From the NCBI GenBank assembly GCA_027008965.1, contig JALVDN010000010.1, positions 1 through 6,008 of the forward strand: 6,008 nucleotides of DNA, in the 5' to 3' direction. Numbering within the stretch: the stretch's first letter is position 1; every line of letters begins with the position of its first letter. This document shows positions 1-6,008 of this stretch, one piece after another. Below the pieces are notes generated by a model. The model saw only the letters and a list, made by a program, of their open reading frames with translations, was not told where the DNA came from and did not search any database. The stretch is from Flavobacteriales bacterium. GTDB lineage: Bacteria; Bacteroidota; Bacteroidia; Flavobacteriales; Flavobacteriaceae. The translations under genes and the position numbers were made by a program.

Positions 1-1365
1 ATCGTTTTTTAAAATATCTCCGTCGGCAATGAGAATCATTTTGGTTTGGGATTGTTCCTTGAAAGGAACGTTTTCAAGCGGTTTCACTCTGTCTTTATAA
101 GCGGAAGTGAATTTACCTTCCAGTAATACACCGAAAATTTGTTTTCCGTTGCGATATTGCTGTTCATCGGGTTGTTTGGCTATCTCGTCAAAATTGATTT
201 GAAGCGGAACGCCCACCACTTGCGTGTAGGGCGAACTTTCTAAAAGTACGGTTTTCACCGGGCCGTGTTTCAATGTATCCACCACACTGACAAAATCCAA
301 TTTCACTTCTCCTGTTTGCTCGCCAATGGGATGACTTGAATTAGGACGAACCAAAGGCGAATAAAACCAAGGAAATTGCTCCAATTGCGGATTTCCCGCC
401 ACTTCGCCTACTTTCAAAGTGACGGGTGCGGCCATCAGATCTTTGACCAAAACGGGACGCAAACGCACCCCGTAGCCGAACAACCAATCGGTTAAATTGA
501 GCTCGGCGTTCAAAGCATAAGTTTTGCCTTTATACATCAAGGTATCTTTATATGCCTTCACCGGATCCACTGCTATCAACATAGACCCTCCATGCATCAG
601 GAATTGATCCAGAGCAAATTTTTCTTCATCGGTGAAAGCTTCGGTGGGTCCGGCTATCAATAGCATGTTAAATTGCAGTAAATCTTGAAGTGTTTGTTGC
701 GGTTGGGTTTGCAAACTGTCCAAAGTAAAAGGTGCCAAGCGGTAAAACTCACGTAAACTCATCAATAAATCAGCGATAAAAATATCCGGCCATTCACCGT
801 TGCCTTTCAGCACGGCGATTTTGGGTTTTTCTTTTCGGGTGAGTTTGGAAATACGGTTTACAAAAGCATATTCCAAATTAGAAATACTTTTGTTGATTTG
901 CTCTTCAATAGGCAAACCGGGTGCGGAAACCAACAAGGGTAATTGCTCGGTTTTATCTTCATAAATAATTTCAGCCCATGGAAAAATCATTACACTTGTC
1001 AGTTCCCCGCTTTTTTGAATGGTTACCTCCGCGGGCTCCATCCCCTTTTCCTTCAATTTGTCTGCAAGTTGATTTTCCAAAGGGTTGATGAGTTCAAATT
1101 CAATGTTATTGTTGATTTTGGAAAACTGCTCAAGCAGTTGACGCGTTTCACCTGAAAGTTTTTTAAAATAAGAAGGGAAATCACCTTCCAAATATACTTT
1201 AATTTGTATGGGTTTATTTATATCTCCCAAAATTTTGCTTGTCGTTTGGGATAGTGTGTGGCGTTTATCAAACGTGAAATCCCATCGTGTATGAATGCCT
1301 GAGAAAAGTATGGTCAGTATAACGAATAACAAAACTATCAATATGATATATAAACGTTTCATCAT
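1..1365 (-). CDS. gldG: GldG, gliding motility ABC transporter auxiliary protein (partial, C-terminus off the left edge)
   Basis: This is the extracytoplasmic partner of the GldF permease in the ABC-type complex GldA-GldF-GldG, first linked to gliding in Flavobacterium johnsoniae. Its exact substrate is not established, and some gliding relatives lack the complex. The window holds 455 codons with no stop; family members are about 560 residues, so roughly the last 100 are missing, including the expected C-terminal membrane helix. Residues 5-23 form an N-terminal membrane anchor. It is followed by the family-typical segment RWDFTFDKRHTLS (27-39), then IKVYLEGDFP (55-64) and ELINP (91-95). A second fold begins at KPKIAVLKGNGE (180-191) and runs through LLIAGPTEAF and FLMHGGSMLIAVDP (about 235-268), as in the ABC-transporter auxiliary domain. 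The visible end, ADGDILKN, is also typical. The start at 1365 overlaps the gldF stop as ATGATGA; a second in-frame ATG at 1362 gives a protein one residue shorter and cannot be excluded. AGGGG sits just before the start. Identification is from recalled family motifs. Confidence 0.93.
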   Translation of the reverse strand, partial: MMKRLYIILIVLLFVILTILFSGIHTRWDFTFDKRHTLSQTTSKILGDINKPIQIKVYLEGDFPSYFKKLSGETRQLLEQFSKINNNIEFELINPLENQLADKLKEKGMEPAEVTIQKSGELTSVMIFPWAEIIYEDKTEQLPLLVSAPGLPIEEQINKSISNLEYAFVNRISKLTRKEKPKIAVLKGNGEWPDIFIADLLMSLREFYRLAPFTLDSLQTQPQQTLQDLLQFNMLLIAGPTEAFTDEEKFALDQFLMHGGSMLIAVDPVKAYKDTLMYKGKTYALNAELNLTDWLFGYGVRLRPVLVKDLMAAPVTLKVGEVAGNPQLEQFPWFYSPLVRPNSSHPIGEQTGEVKLDFVSVVDTLKHGPVKTVLLESSPYTQVVGVPLQINFDEIAKQPDEQQYRNGKQIFGVLLEGKFTSAYKDRVKPLENVPFKEQSQTKMILIADGDILKND

Positions 1366-2093
1366 CCCCTGCGCTTTTCTACCGTTACTATGGTCAATAC
1401 CAAAAAGAAAGCGGTTAGCAATAACCAATATAATACATCTTTCAAATAAATCAAGCCGGAAGCAAAATGTTCATATACATTCACCCAACTGATTTCTTTC
1501 AAATAATAATCCCACTTACCCGAAAGGTTGAAGTCGCCTAGTCCATGTAGTCCGAAATAGAGCAAAAACAACAGAAAAAGTGTCCCCAAAAAGGCCGGCA
1601 TTTGTCCGGTGGTCAATGATGAAACCCAAATACCCACGGAAACGAATAACATCATCAGCAAGAAAACGCCTAAATAAGAAGTGAAAATCACTCCGTAGTC
1701 GGGATGCATACCGGGAACGGCTAATGATTTTATCACATACATATAAAAAACCGAAGGAATGAGAATGACCGTTAAAATGCTCAATGCCGCCATAAATTTT
1801 CCCAACACCAATTGCCGTGTAGTAATAGGTTTAGTCAGCAAAATTTCAATAGTACCCAATTTATATTCTTCTGAAAACATTCCCATGGTGATGGCAGGCA
1901 CAAAAAAAATCAACACCCAAGGGATCAAGGTGAAAAAAGGTTTTAAATCTGCAAATCCCGAGTAAAAAATATTAAAATCGCCTTCCATCAACCATAAAAA
2001 CATGCCTATGATCACATAAAAGACCACGGCAACGGTCAAGCCCGTTAGAGAAGAAAAAAAACGGAAAAAATCCTTTTTCCAAATTTGTTTCAT
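1362..2093 (-). CDS. gldF: GldF, gliding motility ABC transporter permease
   Basis: This is an inner-membrane ABC-2 type permease, 243 residues, close to the usual GldF length of about 240. It is expected to form the channel subunit used by the ATPase GldA, which is not in this window, together with GldG. Six hydrophobic segments can be seen at about residues 17-37, 52-72, 99-122, 134-158, 164-184 and 217-238. Between the second and third lies the hallmark cytoplasmic coupling helix EEYKLGTIEILLTKPITTRQ (75-94), which in ABC-2 permeases contacts the ATPase. The stretch SGFADLKPFF followed by PWVLIFFVPAITM (about 45-70) is characteristic of GldF. The protein ends in a basic EKRRG tail, placing the C-terminus in the cytoplasm. 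The start ATG follows the ccsBA stop after only three bases, and the stop overlaps the gldG start by four bases, so the gene probably depends on transcription and perhaps translation from upstream. No internal promoter was recognised. Confidence 0.95.
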   Translation of the reverse strand: MKQIWKKDFFRFFSSLTGLTVAVVFYVIIGMFLWLMEGDFNIFYSGFADLKPFFTLIPWVLIFFVPAITMGMFSEEYKLGTIEILLTKPITTRQLVLGKFMAALSILTVILIPSVFYMYVIKSLAVPGMHPDYGVIFTSYLGVFLLMMLFVSVGIWVSSLTTGQMPAFLGTLFLLFLLYFGLHGLGDFNLSGKWDYYLKEISWVNVYEHFASGLIYLKDVLYWLLLTAFFLVLTIVTVEKRRG

Positions 2094-2096
2094 GGG

Positions 2097-5000
2097 TCAG
2101 GATTTGAGATAATATTTCCTGTATTTAAACCAAGCAAGGACACTAATTATAAACATTACCAGTACTGCAATATATACACCTGCCGGCGTTTGAATGGCAT
2201 CTCCTTTGGCATAGGAATGCAACCCGGCCAAGTAGAAATTCACGCCGAAATAGGTCATGATAATAGTCCAAATGGCAAAAAGCGACATTACATTAAATTT
2301 ATACAATCCGCGCAACGCAGGAACCATGTGCGAATGTATCACCAAAGCATAGATCATAATGCTAATAAGCGCCCAGGTTTCCTTGGGATCCCATCCCCAA
2401 TAACGTCCCCAACTTTCATTGGCCCACTGACCGCCCAGAAAGTTTCCAATCGTAAGTAAAACCAATCCCACAATGAGCGACATTTTATTGATATCGGTCA
2501 ATTCTTCAACCACCCATTTGAATTTTTCTTTGTTTTTCTCCGTGGTAAAAATGATAAACATAAGCGCTAAAAATCCCAACATGGCACTGAGAAAAAACGG
2601 TCCGTAACTCGCCACTATCACCGCCACATGAATCATCAACCAATAGGAGTTCAAAACAGGTTGAAGATTTTCAATGGCCGGATCCATCCAATTCCAATGG
2701 GCCACCATCAACAAAATGGACGCGATGAAAGCTGTGGAAGCCAACGTAAGTTCCGATTTTCTACCAAACCATAATCCCGCCGCCAAAGTAGCCAAAGCCA
2801 CATAAATGATGGATTCATAGGCATTGGACCATGGCGCATGACCACTGATATACCAACGCAAACCCAAGAAAAAGACCATCCACACAAACATCAAAACAAT
2901 GACAATCTTGTTCAATAAAATAAATCGTCTCAACCATTTACCGGGCCGAATGATATCCGTAATAACCAACAATAACAAAAACAATGATGCCAACATCAAT
3001 TCCCAATACATATACCGGAAAGCATCATGCTCATTATAGAAAATTTCCCATTTCACTTTATTTTCATCCGGAATTACGTCCGCACCAAATCTTTTCTGAT
3101 AATTGCCTATCCCTTCCAGAAACTTTTGCGTGTCTTCATAGTGTTTGGCTAATACCGAATTGGCCGTCAGTGTTAAAATGCCCGCTACAAACAATGAGTC
3201 TTCACCCTTGAAACCTCCTTCTTCCACTTGCGTATGTGAATACCATTTGTGATTGGGATCGCCCGGCAAAGGAAACAAACGAATATTGAAACCCAACAAA
3301 GTGGAATACAATAAATTTACCCGTCCGTCTACATTCAACACATCCTTTTCAAACTTGCTTTTAATGGGTGATTTTTGGGCTTTGTCCACATAAGATGCCA
3401 GTTTATAGTTCCCGTTCTCATCAAAAAAATCAGCAAGTTTGGCATATTTTACACTTTTGTCCACCCCGATAATTTCCCGCAGTTTATCATCTCCACGCTC
3501 CAAATAAATCACAGGCATATAAGCCCAGAAATTGGGAGCTATCACCATGGAAAACAAAGCCTGACCGGCCGATATTTCAATCGTCGTATCGGGAATTTGA
3601 TAAGTGTCGTGCTTGGTGAGTTTCCGCAAGAGTTCGGAAGCGTAGGTGTGCACAGGCTTGATTCTTCCTCCGTAATCCTGAATGAGTAAACTTGAAAATT
3701 GGTCGGCCAATGTATCGGGAATGATAGTGGGTGGTATTAACCGTTTTAATTGCTCGGTTGAGCTTACATCATGTGCAATATCTTGATGATGCTCACCTCC
3801 CTCTTGCCCGTATGCCGCAAGCGAAAACAACAACAAAATCATCAATCCCAACTCCTGACGTTTCTTCCTCACATATTCAAAATGTCTTTTTATCCGGTTA
3901 TATAGCGAATGCGGGTTGAAAAAAATCATAATCAAACCGAAATATAACAATCCATATCCTATATAAGTGATCCAAGTGCCCCAAAAATCATGATTCACCG
4001 ATAAAATGGTTTGTTCATACTCCGGTGTAATCCTGTAGGATGCCTGAAAAAAACGATAGCCTTTATAATCCAAAACATGATTCATATAAATTCTATAGTC
4101 AAAAACCGTATCTTGATCCACCACCGTCACCTCACTGGCAAAAGATGAGGGCCTGTTGGAGCCAGGATAATATTTCACCTCAAAATCCCTCAATTTAATG
4201 GCAAACGGCAACTGAATTCTTTTGGGCCCGTAAAACATCACAAAATTCAGCCCGCCTAAACGAAACAAAGTAGGATTTCCTTCATAAAATTGACCGCCAT
4301 AAAGTTCCACCACTTTTTCTTCCCCACCCGTTTTCACTTTCAACTTGAGCACATTAAAAGGATTTTCCGATGCCTTTCCTGAAACATACTTCACACTGCC
4401 CCTCACGGGTGGCTCGGGAACCACAAAACGGATTCCGTCCAAATCATACAATGCACCCAAATGAAAATCCTGCATCGAATCTTTTTTCACCAATCCCCGC
4501 TCACCGGTTTTCATCACTTGATAACTACCCTCTACCGCACTCTTTATTTTCAAATTACCCTCCGGTGATTCAAACACACGAATAGCGCCGTTCACCGTAT
4601 CATTAAAAGAAATATAAACGCCGTTCAAAAGCAATCCTTTCCCCGATTCAATAAAACGGGTTTTCCGTTCACCCGTAGTAGACTCCACCAACTTCAAATG
4701 AACCGCTCCCGAATCATCATACTCAAAAACCTTCTTGGCATGCGGAATAAACGCAACCAAATCCACTTCTATGGGTTTACCTTTAAAATCAGTCTGCAAA
4801 TGCAATTGATTGCCACCCAACGCCGAAAACAAAATCCGCTTGTAAATGGGCATTTTCATGGTGTCGCCGTCATCCACACGTAACATCAAATAATTACGTT
4901 CACTCAAAATCTCATGAGACATCTCACCTTCACGAATAGGCATTTGACCTTCAAAACTGATATATCGCGTCACGGCGGCACCGATCAAAATCAAAACAAA

Positions 5001-5252
5001 AGCCAAATGAAAAATAAACGAATGCCATTTCTCACGCTTATACAAACGATAACGAATAATATTTCCAATCAGGTTCACCACACCGAGAATCATAATCAAC
5101 TCAAACCACCAGGCCTCATAAACAAGCGCACGTGCCGTTTCCGTACCGTATTTACTTTCAATGAAAGTGGCCACAGCCATACTCACCGAAAACACCACAA
5201 ACAAAAAAGCCATCGTGTAAGTGGAAACCAAAATGCTATACAATTTTTTCAT
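2097..5252 (-). CDS. ccsBA: CcsBA: fused ResB-CcsA cytochrome c heme-attachment protein (System II)
   Basis: This integral membrane protein exports heme and ligates it to CXXCH motifs of c-type cytochromes outside the inner membrane. The ATG at 5252 gives 1051 residues; an in-frame TTG at 5258 would add two. The ResB half has membrane helices near 10-30, 50-67 and 77-96, a periplasmic domain to about 420 that includes the ResB-type stretch YMNHVLDYKGYRFFQASY, and a helix at 422-444. A signal-like helix (about 468-481) then leads into a periplasmic region of about 260 residues containing QDYGGRIKPVHTYASELLRK, an insert I associate with Bacteroidota members. The CcsA half has helices from 749 to 1042 and the WWD motif NESWGRYWGWDPKETW (945-960). 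Four expected heme-ligand histidines can be placed: H82 and H973 in the membrane, H875 and H1012 outside. The spacings 875-973-1012 (98 and 39) nearly match those I recall for Helicobacter hepaticus CcsBA (97 and 39). SGHAPWSNAYES (803-814) is also a CcsA signature. Charged loops fit 14 helices with both ends inside. It is the first gene of the operon with gldF. Confidence 0.95.
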   Translation of the reverse strand: MKKLYSILVSTYTMAFLFVVFSVSMAVATFIESKYGTETARALVYEAWWFELIMILGVVNLIGNIIRYRLYKREKWHSFIFHLAFVLILIGAAVTRYISFEGQMPIREGEMSHEILSERNYLMLRVDDGDTMKMPIYKRILFSALGGNQLHLQTDFKGKPIEVDLVAFIPHAKKVFEYDDSGAVHLKLVESTTGERKTRFIESGKGLLLNGVYISFNDTVNGAIRVFESPEGNLKIKSAVEGSYQVMKTGERGLVKKDSMQDFHLGALYDLDGIRFVVPEPPVRGSVKYVSGKASENPFNVLKLKVKTGGEEKVVELYGGQFYEGNPTLFRLGGLNFVMFYGPKRIQLPFAIKLRDFEVKYYPGSNRPSSFASEVTVVDQDTVFDYRIYMNHVLDYKGYRFFQASYRITPEYEQTILSVNHDFWGTWITYIGYGLLYFGLIMIFFNPHSLYNRIKRHFEYVRKKRQELGLMILLLFSLAAYGQEGGEHHQDIAHDVSSTEQLKRLIPPTIIPDTLADQFSSLLIQDYGGRIKPVHTYASELLRKLTKHDTYQIPDTTIEISAGQALFSMVIAPNFWAYMPVIYLERGDDKLREIIGVDKSVKYAKLADFFDENGNYKLASYVDKAQKSPIKSKFEKDVLNVDGRVNLLYSTLLGFNIRLFPLPGDPNHKWYSHTQVEEGGFKGEDSLFVAGILTLTANSVLAKHYEDTQKFLEGIGNYQKRFGADVIPDENKVKWEIFYNEHDAFRYMYWELMLASLFLLLLVITDIIRPGKWLRRFILLNKIVIVLMFVWMVFFLGLRWYISGHAPWSNAYESIIYVALATLAAGLWFGRKSELTLASTAFIASILLMVAHWNWMDPAIENLQPVLNSYWLMIHVAVIVASYGPFFLSAMLGFLALMFIIFTTEKNKEKFKWVVEELTDINKMSLIVGLVLLTIGNFLGGQWANESWGRYWGWDPKETWALISIMIYALVIHSHMVPALRGLYKFNVMSLFAIWTIIMTYFGVNFYLAGLHSYAKGDAIQTPAGVYIAVLVMFIISVLAWFKYRKYYLKS

Positions 5253-5343
5253 ATTCAATATCTAACACCTGAAATGGAAGGTAAAAATACACTAAAAAAA
5301 CGGAATGATAAAGCATTTATGATTGTAGATTCATAATATTTTT

Positions 5344-5492
5344 CGGGCGCCTTATGGCGTGCTCCGTTTAAATCTTTTTCGGCTCAAAGCATTTTTGTAA
5401 GTTGCCGTGCGGGGTCTCCTCGTCGTAGCTCGGAGCCTCCTCCGTCAAACAAAAATGAGCTTTTCGCCTTCAAAAGGATATCACTGCGCCCG
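5344..5492. repeat. About 150-bp imperfect palindromic element, MITE- or REP-like
   Basis: The ends are perfect complements: CGGGCGC at 5344-5350 and GCGCCCG at 5486-5492. An inner pair is CATTTTTGT (5390-5398) against ACAAAAATG (5449-5457). Between these pairs the arms still match loosely: AATCTTTTT (5371-5379) faces AAAAGGAT (5472-5479), and GGCTCAAAG (5381-5389) faces AGCTTTTCGCC (5458-5468). The left arm is about 11 bases longer than the right and carries its own small hairpin, GCGCC-TTAT-GGCGT (5347-5360, one G-T pair). The right end has a matching one, GCGCC-CGCC-GGCGC (5486-5499). The 50-base centre (5399-5448) is GC-rich, contains a CTCC/GGAG pair around TCGTAGC, and encodes nothing convincing. 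The element lies between the tRNA-Ala gene and ccsBA. From memory it resembles a GC-rich intergenic repeat common in Flavobacteriia that starts CGGGCG and contains ATCTTTT and AAAAGGAT blocks. Only one copy is visible here, so repetition is inferred, not seen. It could instead be a large stem-loop ending transcription from the tRNA. Confidence 0.6.
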
Positions 5493-5512
5493 CCGGCGCA
5501 AATTTTTCTGCT

Positions 5513-5525
5513 AAAAAAAGAAAAA
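5513..5525 (-). terminator. Possible T-tract terminator of the tRNA-Ala transcript
   Basis: On the minus strand, ten bases past the tRNA discriminator base, there is a tract of five T, one C and seven T. No separate GC-rich hairpin lies between the tRNA and the tract, so this is not a textbook intrinsic terminator. It may end the transcript using the tRNA fold or the palindrome just beyond, or it may only mark the 3' trailer removed during maturation. Confidence 0.3.
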
Positions 5526-5535
5526 GTTGAAGGAG

Positions 5536-5609
5536 TGGAGCCGATGGGAGTCGAACCCACGACCTCTTGAATGCCATTCAAGCGCTCTAGCCAACTGAGC
5601 TACGGCCCC
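5536..5609 (-). tRNA. tRNA-Ala, anticodon GGC
   Basis: The minus strand folds into a full 74-nt cloverleaf. The acceptor stem is GGGGCCG with CGGCTCC and includes the G3-U70 wobble pair that is the classic alanine identity element. The D arm is GCTC-AGTTGGCTA-GAGC. The anticodon stem CTTGA/TCAAG encloses the loop ATGGCAT, so the anticodon is GGC, reading GCC and GCU. The variable loop is AGGTC. The T arm is GTGGG-TTCGACT-CCCAT, with a G-U first pair. The discriminator is A73. CCA is not encoded (CTCC follows A73), so it must be added after transcription. No intron or mismatch is visible. The gene stands alone, not in an rRNA operon within this window, and diverges from the transketolase gene. 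Confidence 0.97.
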
Positions 5610-5621
5610 ATTTAAGCAGTG

Positions 5622-5652
5622 CAAATATATAACTTTTTCCTTTCCGGGGCAA
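5622..5652 (-). promoter_or_regulatory. Promoter of tRNA-Ala (Bacteroidota sigma-A type)
   Basis: Read on the minus strand, TTG (5652-5650) is followed after exactly 20 bases by TATATTTG (5629-5622). This matches the known Bacteroidota housekeeping consensus, TTG near -33 and TAnnTTTG near -7, with spacing in the usual 19-21 range. The predicted transcript would begin around 5616, about six bases before the mature tRNA 5' end at 5609, a sensible short leader for RNase P processing. Confidence 0.75.
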
Positions 5653-5688
5653 GATTTCAAAACTATTTCCCATCCACAACTTTTAAAC

Positions 5689-5696
5689 TATATTTG
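5689..5696 (+). promoter_or_regulatory. Probable -7 element of the transketolase promoter
   Basis: TATATTTG fits the Bacteroidota TAnnTTTG element and lies 20 bases before the transketolase ATG. The expected -33 TTG is not present; TTT at 5666-5668, with a 20-base spacer, is the nearest match. Transcription would start near 5703 and leave a leader of only about 14 bases. There is no strong Shine-Dalgarno sequence (only ATAGAG before the ATG), which is normal in this phylum. Confidence 0.5.
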
Positions 5697-5716
5697 TAAT
5701 TCAAAAAACAATAGAG

Positions 5717-6008
5717 ATGGATATACATTTGCTTCCTTCCCAAATCCGGAGAGATATAGTTCGAATGGTTCATGATGCGCAATCCGGTCATCCGGGAGGT
5801 TCATTAGGTACAGTGGAATTTTTCACCGCTTTGTTTTTTGAACTTTTAGATGCCGACCCGGAAAATTTCAACCCGGAAACCGGAACGGGGGAAGACTTTT
5901 TTATCCTGTCTAACGGACACATCACACCTGTATATTATTCCACCTTGGCACGAAGGGGATATTTCCCGGTACAAGAGCTGGCCACATTCCGTAAACTTGG
6001 TTCACGCT
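5717..6008 (+). CDS. Transketolase, N-terminal (thiamine diphosphate-binding) part, cut by the right edge
   Basis: Transketolase moves two-carbon units between sugar phosphates in the cytoplasmic non-oxidative pentose phosphate pathway, using thiamine diphosphate. The 97 visible codons include the family motif SGHPGGSLG (23-31), whose histidine 25 corresponds to the conserved active-site histidine near residue 26 in other transketolases. They also include LSNGHITPVYYSTLARRGYF (64-83), whose histidine 68 matches the second conserved cofactor-site histidine. The wording NGHITPVYYSTLARRGYFPV followed by ELATFRKLGSR is typical of the short N-terminal subunit (about 280 residues) of the split transketolase common in Bacteroidota. 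A separate C-terminal subunit gene would then be expected downstream, but the window ends too soon to tell split from full length. The start at 5717 is the first in-frame ATG after the -7 element and gives a normal short N-terminus before RRDIVRMVHDAQ. 1-deoxyxylulose-5-phosphate synthase is a distant relative but fits these motifs less well. Confidence 0.93.
   Translation, partial: MDIHLLPSQIRRDIVRMVHDAQSGHPGGSLGTVEFFTALFFELLDADPENFNPETGTGEDFFILSNGHITPVYYSTLARRGYFPVQELATFRKLGSR

Noticed and set aside
943..1155. Plus-strand open frames inside gldG, gldF and ccsBA (for example 943-1155, 1295-1492, 2085-2459, 3375-3689, 4914-5336).
   Set aside because: All lie antisense to strongly supported genes, have low-complexity or unrecognisable products, and show no promoter or family motif. 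They are shadows of the coding strand.
3777..3801. Histidine-rich stretch GEHHQDIAH just after the internal helix of CcsBA, as a possible metal or heme site.
   Set aside because: It sits in the likely disordered start of the periplasmic insert, and the four expected heme-ligand histidines are already placed elsewhere. A few histidines alone do not support a site.
5282..5289. TATTTTTA on the minus strand, about 30 bases before the ccsBA ATG, as a possible -7 element.
   Set aside because: The last base of TAnnTTTG is wrong and no TTG is found about 20 bases upstream. It may be the promoter, but the match is too weak in AT-rich DNA to annotate.
5486..5507. Hairpin GCGCC-CGCC-GGCGC followed by AAATTTTT on the plus strand, resembling an intrinsic terminator.
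   Set aside because: No plus-strand gene lies to its left that it could terminate; the genes there are on the minus strand. It is better read as the end structure of the palindromic element.
5384..5581. A 65-codon minus-strand open frame beginning MNGIQEVVGSTPIG.
   Set aside because: Its first part is the translated 3' half of tRNA-Ala and the rest runs through the palindromic element. This is a familiar spurious frame over tRNA genes and has no independent support.

Overview
The window looks like chromosomal DNA from a gliding-type Bacteroidota, most likely from or near the Flavobacteriia. The reasons are a gldF-gldG pair, a ResB-CcsA fusion with the extra periplasmic domain seen in this phylum, a transketolase that reads like the short N-terminal subunit of a split enzyme, and promoters of the Bacteroidota TTG / TAnnTTTG type. 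Genus cannot be read from this stretch.

Layout. Positions 5252 down to 1 are a tightly packed minus-strand cluster of three genes: a ccsBA cytochrome c synthetase gene (2097-5252), gldF (1362-2093) and gldG (1-1365, running off the left edge). The first junction is a 3-nt gap and the second a 4-nt ATGA overlap, so the genes are probably co-transcribed and translationally coupled. Positions 5253-5535 hold no gene. They contain a roughly 150-bp imperfect palindrome (5344-5492) with GC-rich termini and a T-tract that may end the tRNA transcript. A minus-strand tRNA-Ala(GGC) lies at 5536-5609 with a clear promoter directly upstream. A transketolase N-terminal gene starts at 5717 on the plus strand, diverges from the tRNA, and is cut by the right edge.

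How the genes work together. CcsBA moves heme across the inner membrane and attaches it to apocytochromes c (System II), so it supports respiration. GldF and GldG are membrane parts of an ABC-type complex linked to gliding; the ATPase GldA is not in the window. No functional link between heme attachment and gliding can be read from the sequence, so the shared operon may reflect only gene order. The tRNA and transketolase genes are housekeeping neighbours.

I do not see a new defence, mobile or biosynthetic system here. The least explained parts are the palindromic element at 5344-5492 and the signal-peptide-like segment inside the CcsBA fusion at about 3783-3881.
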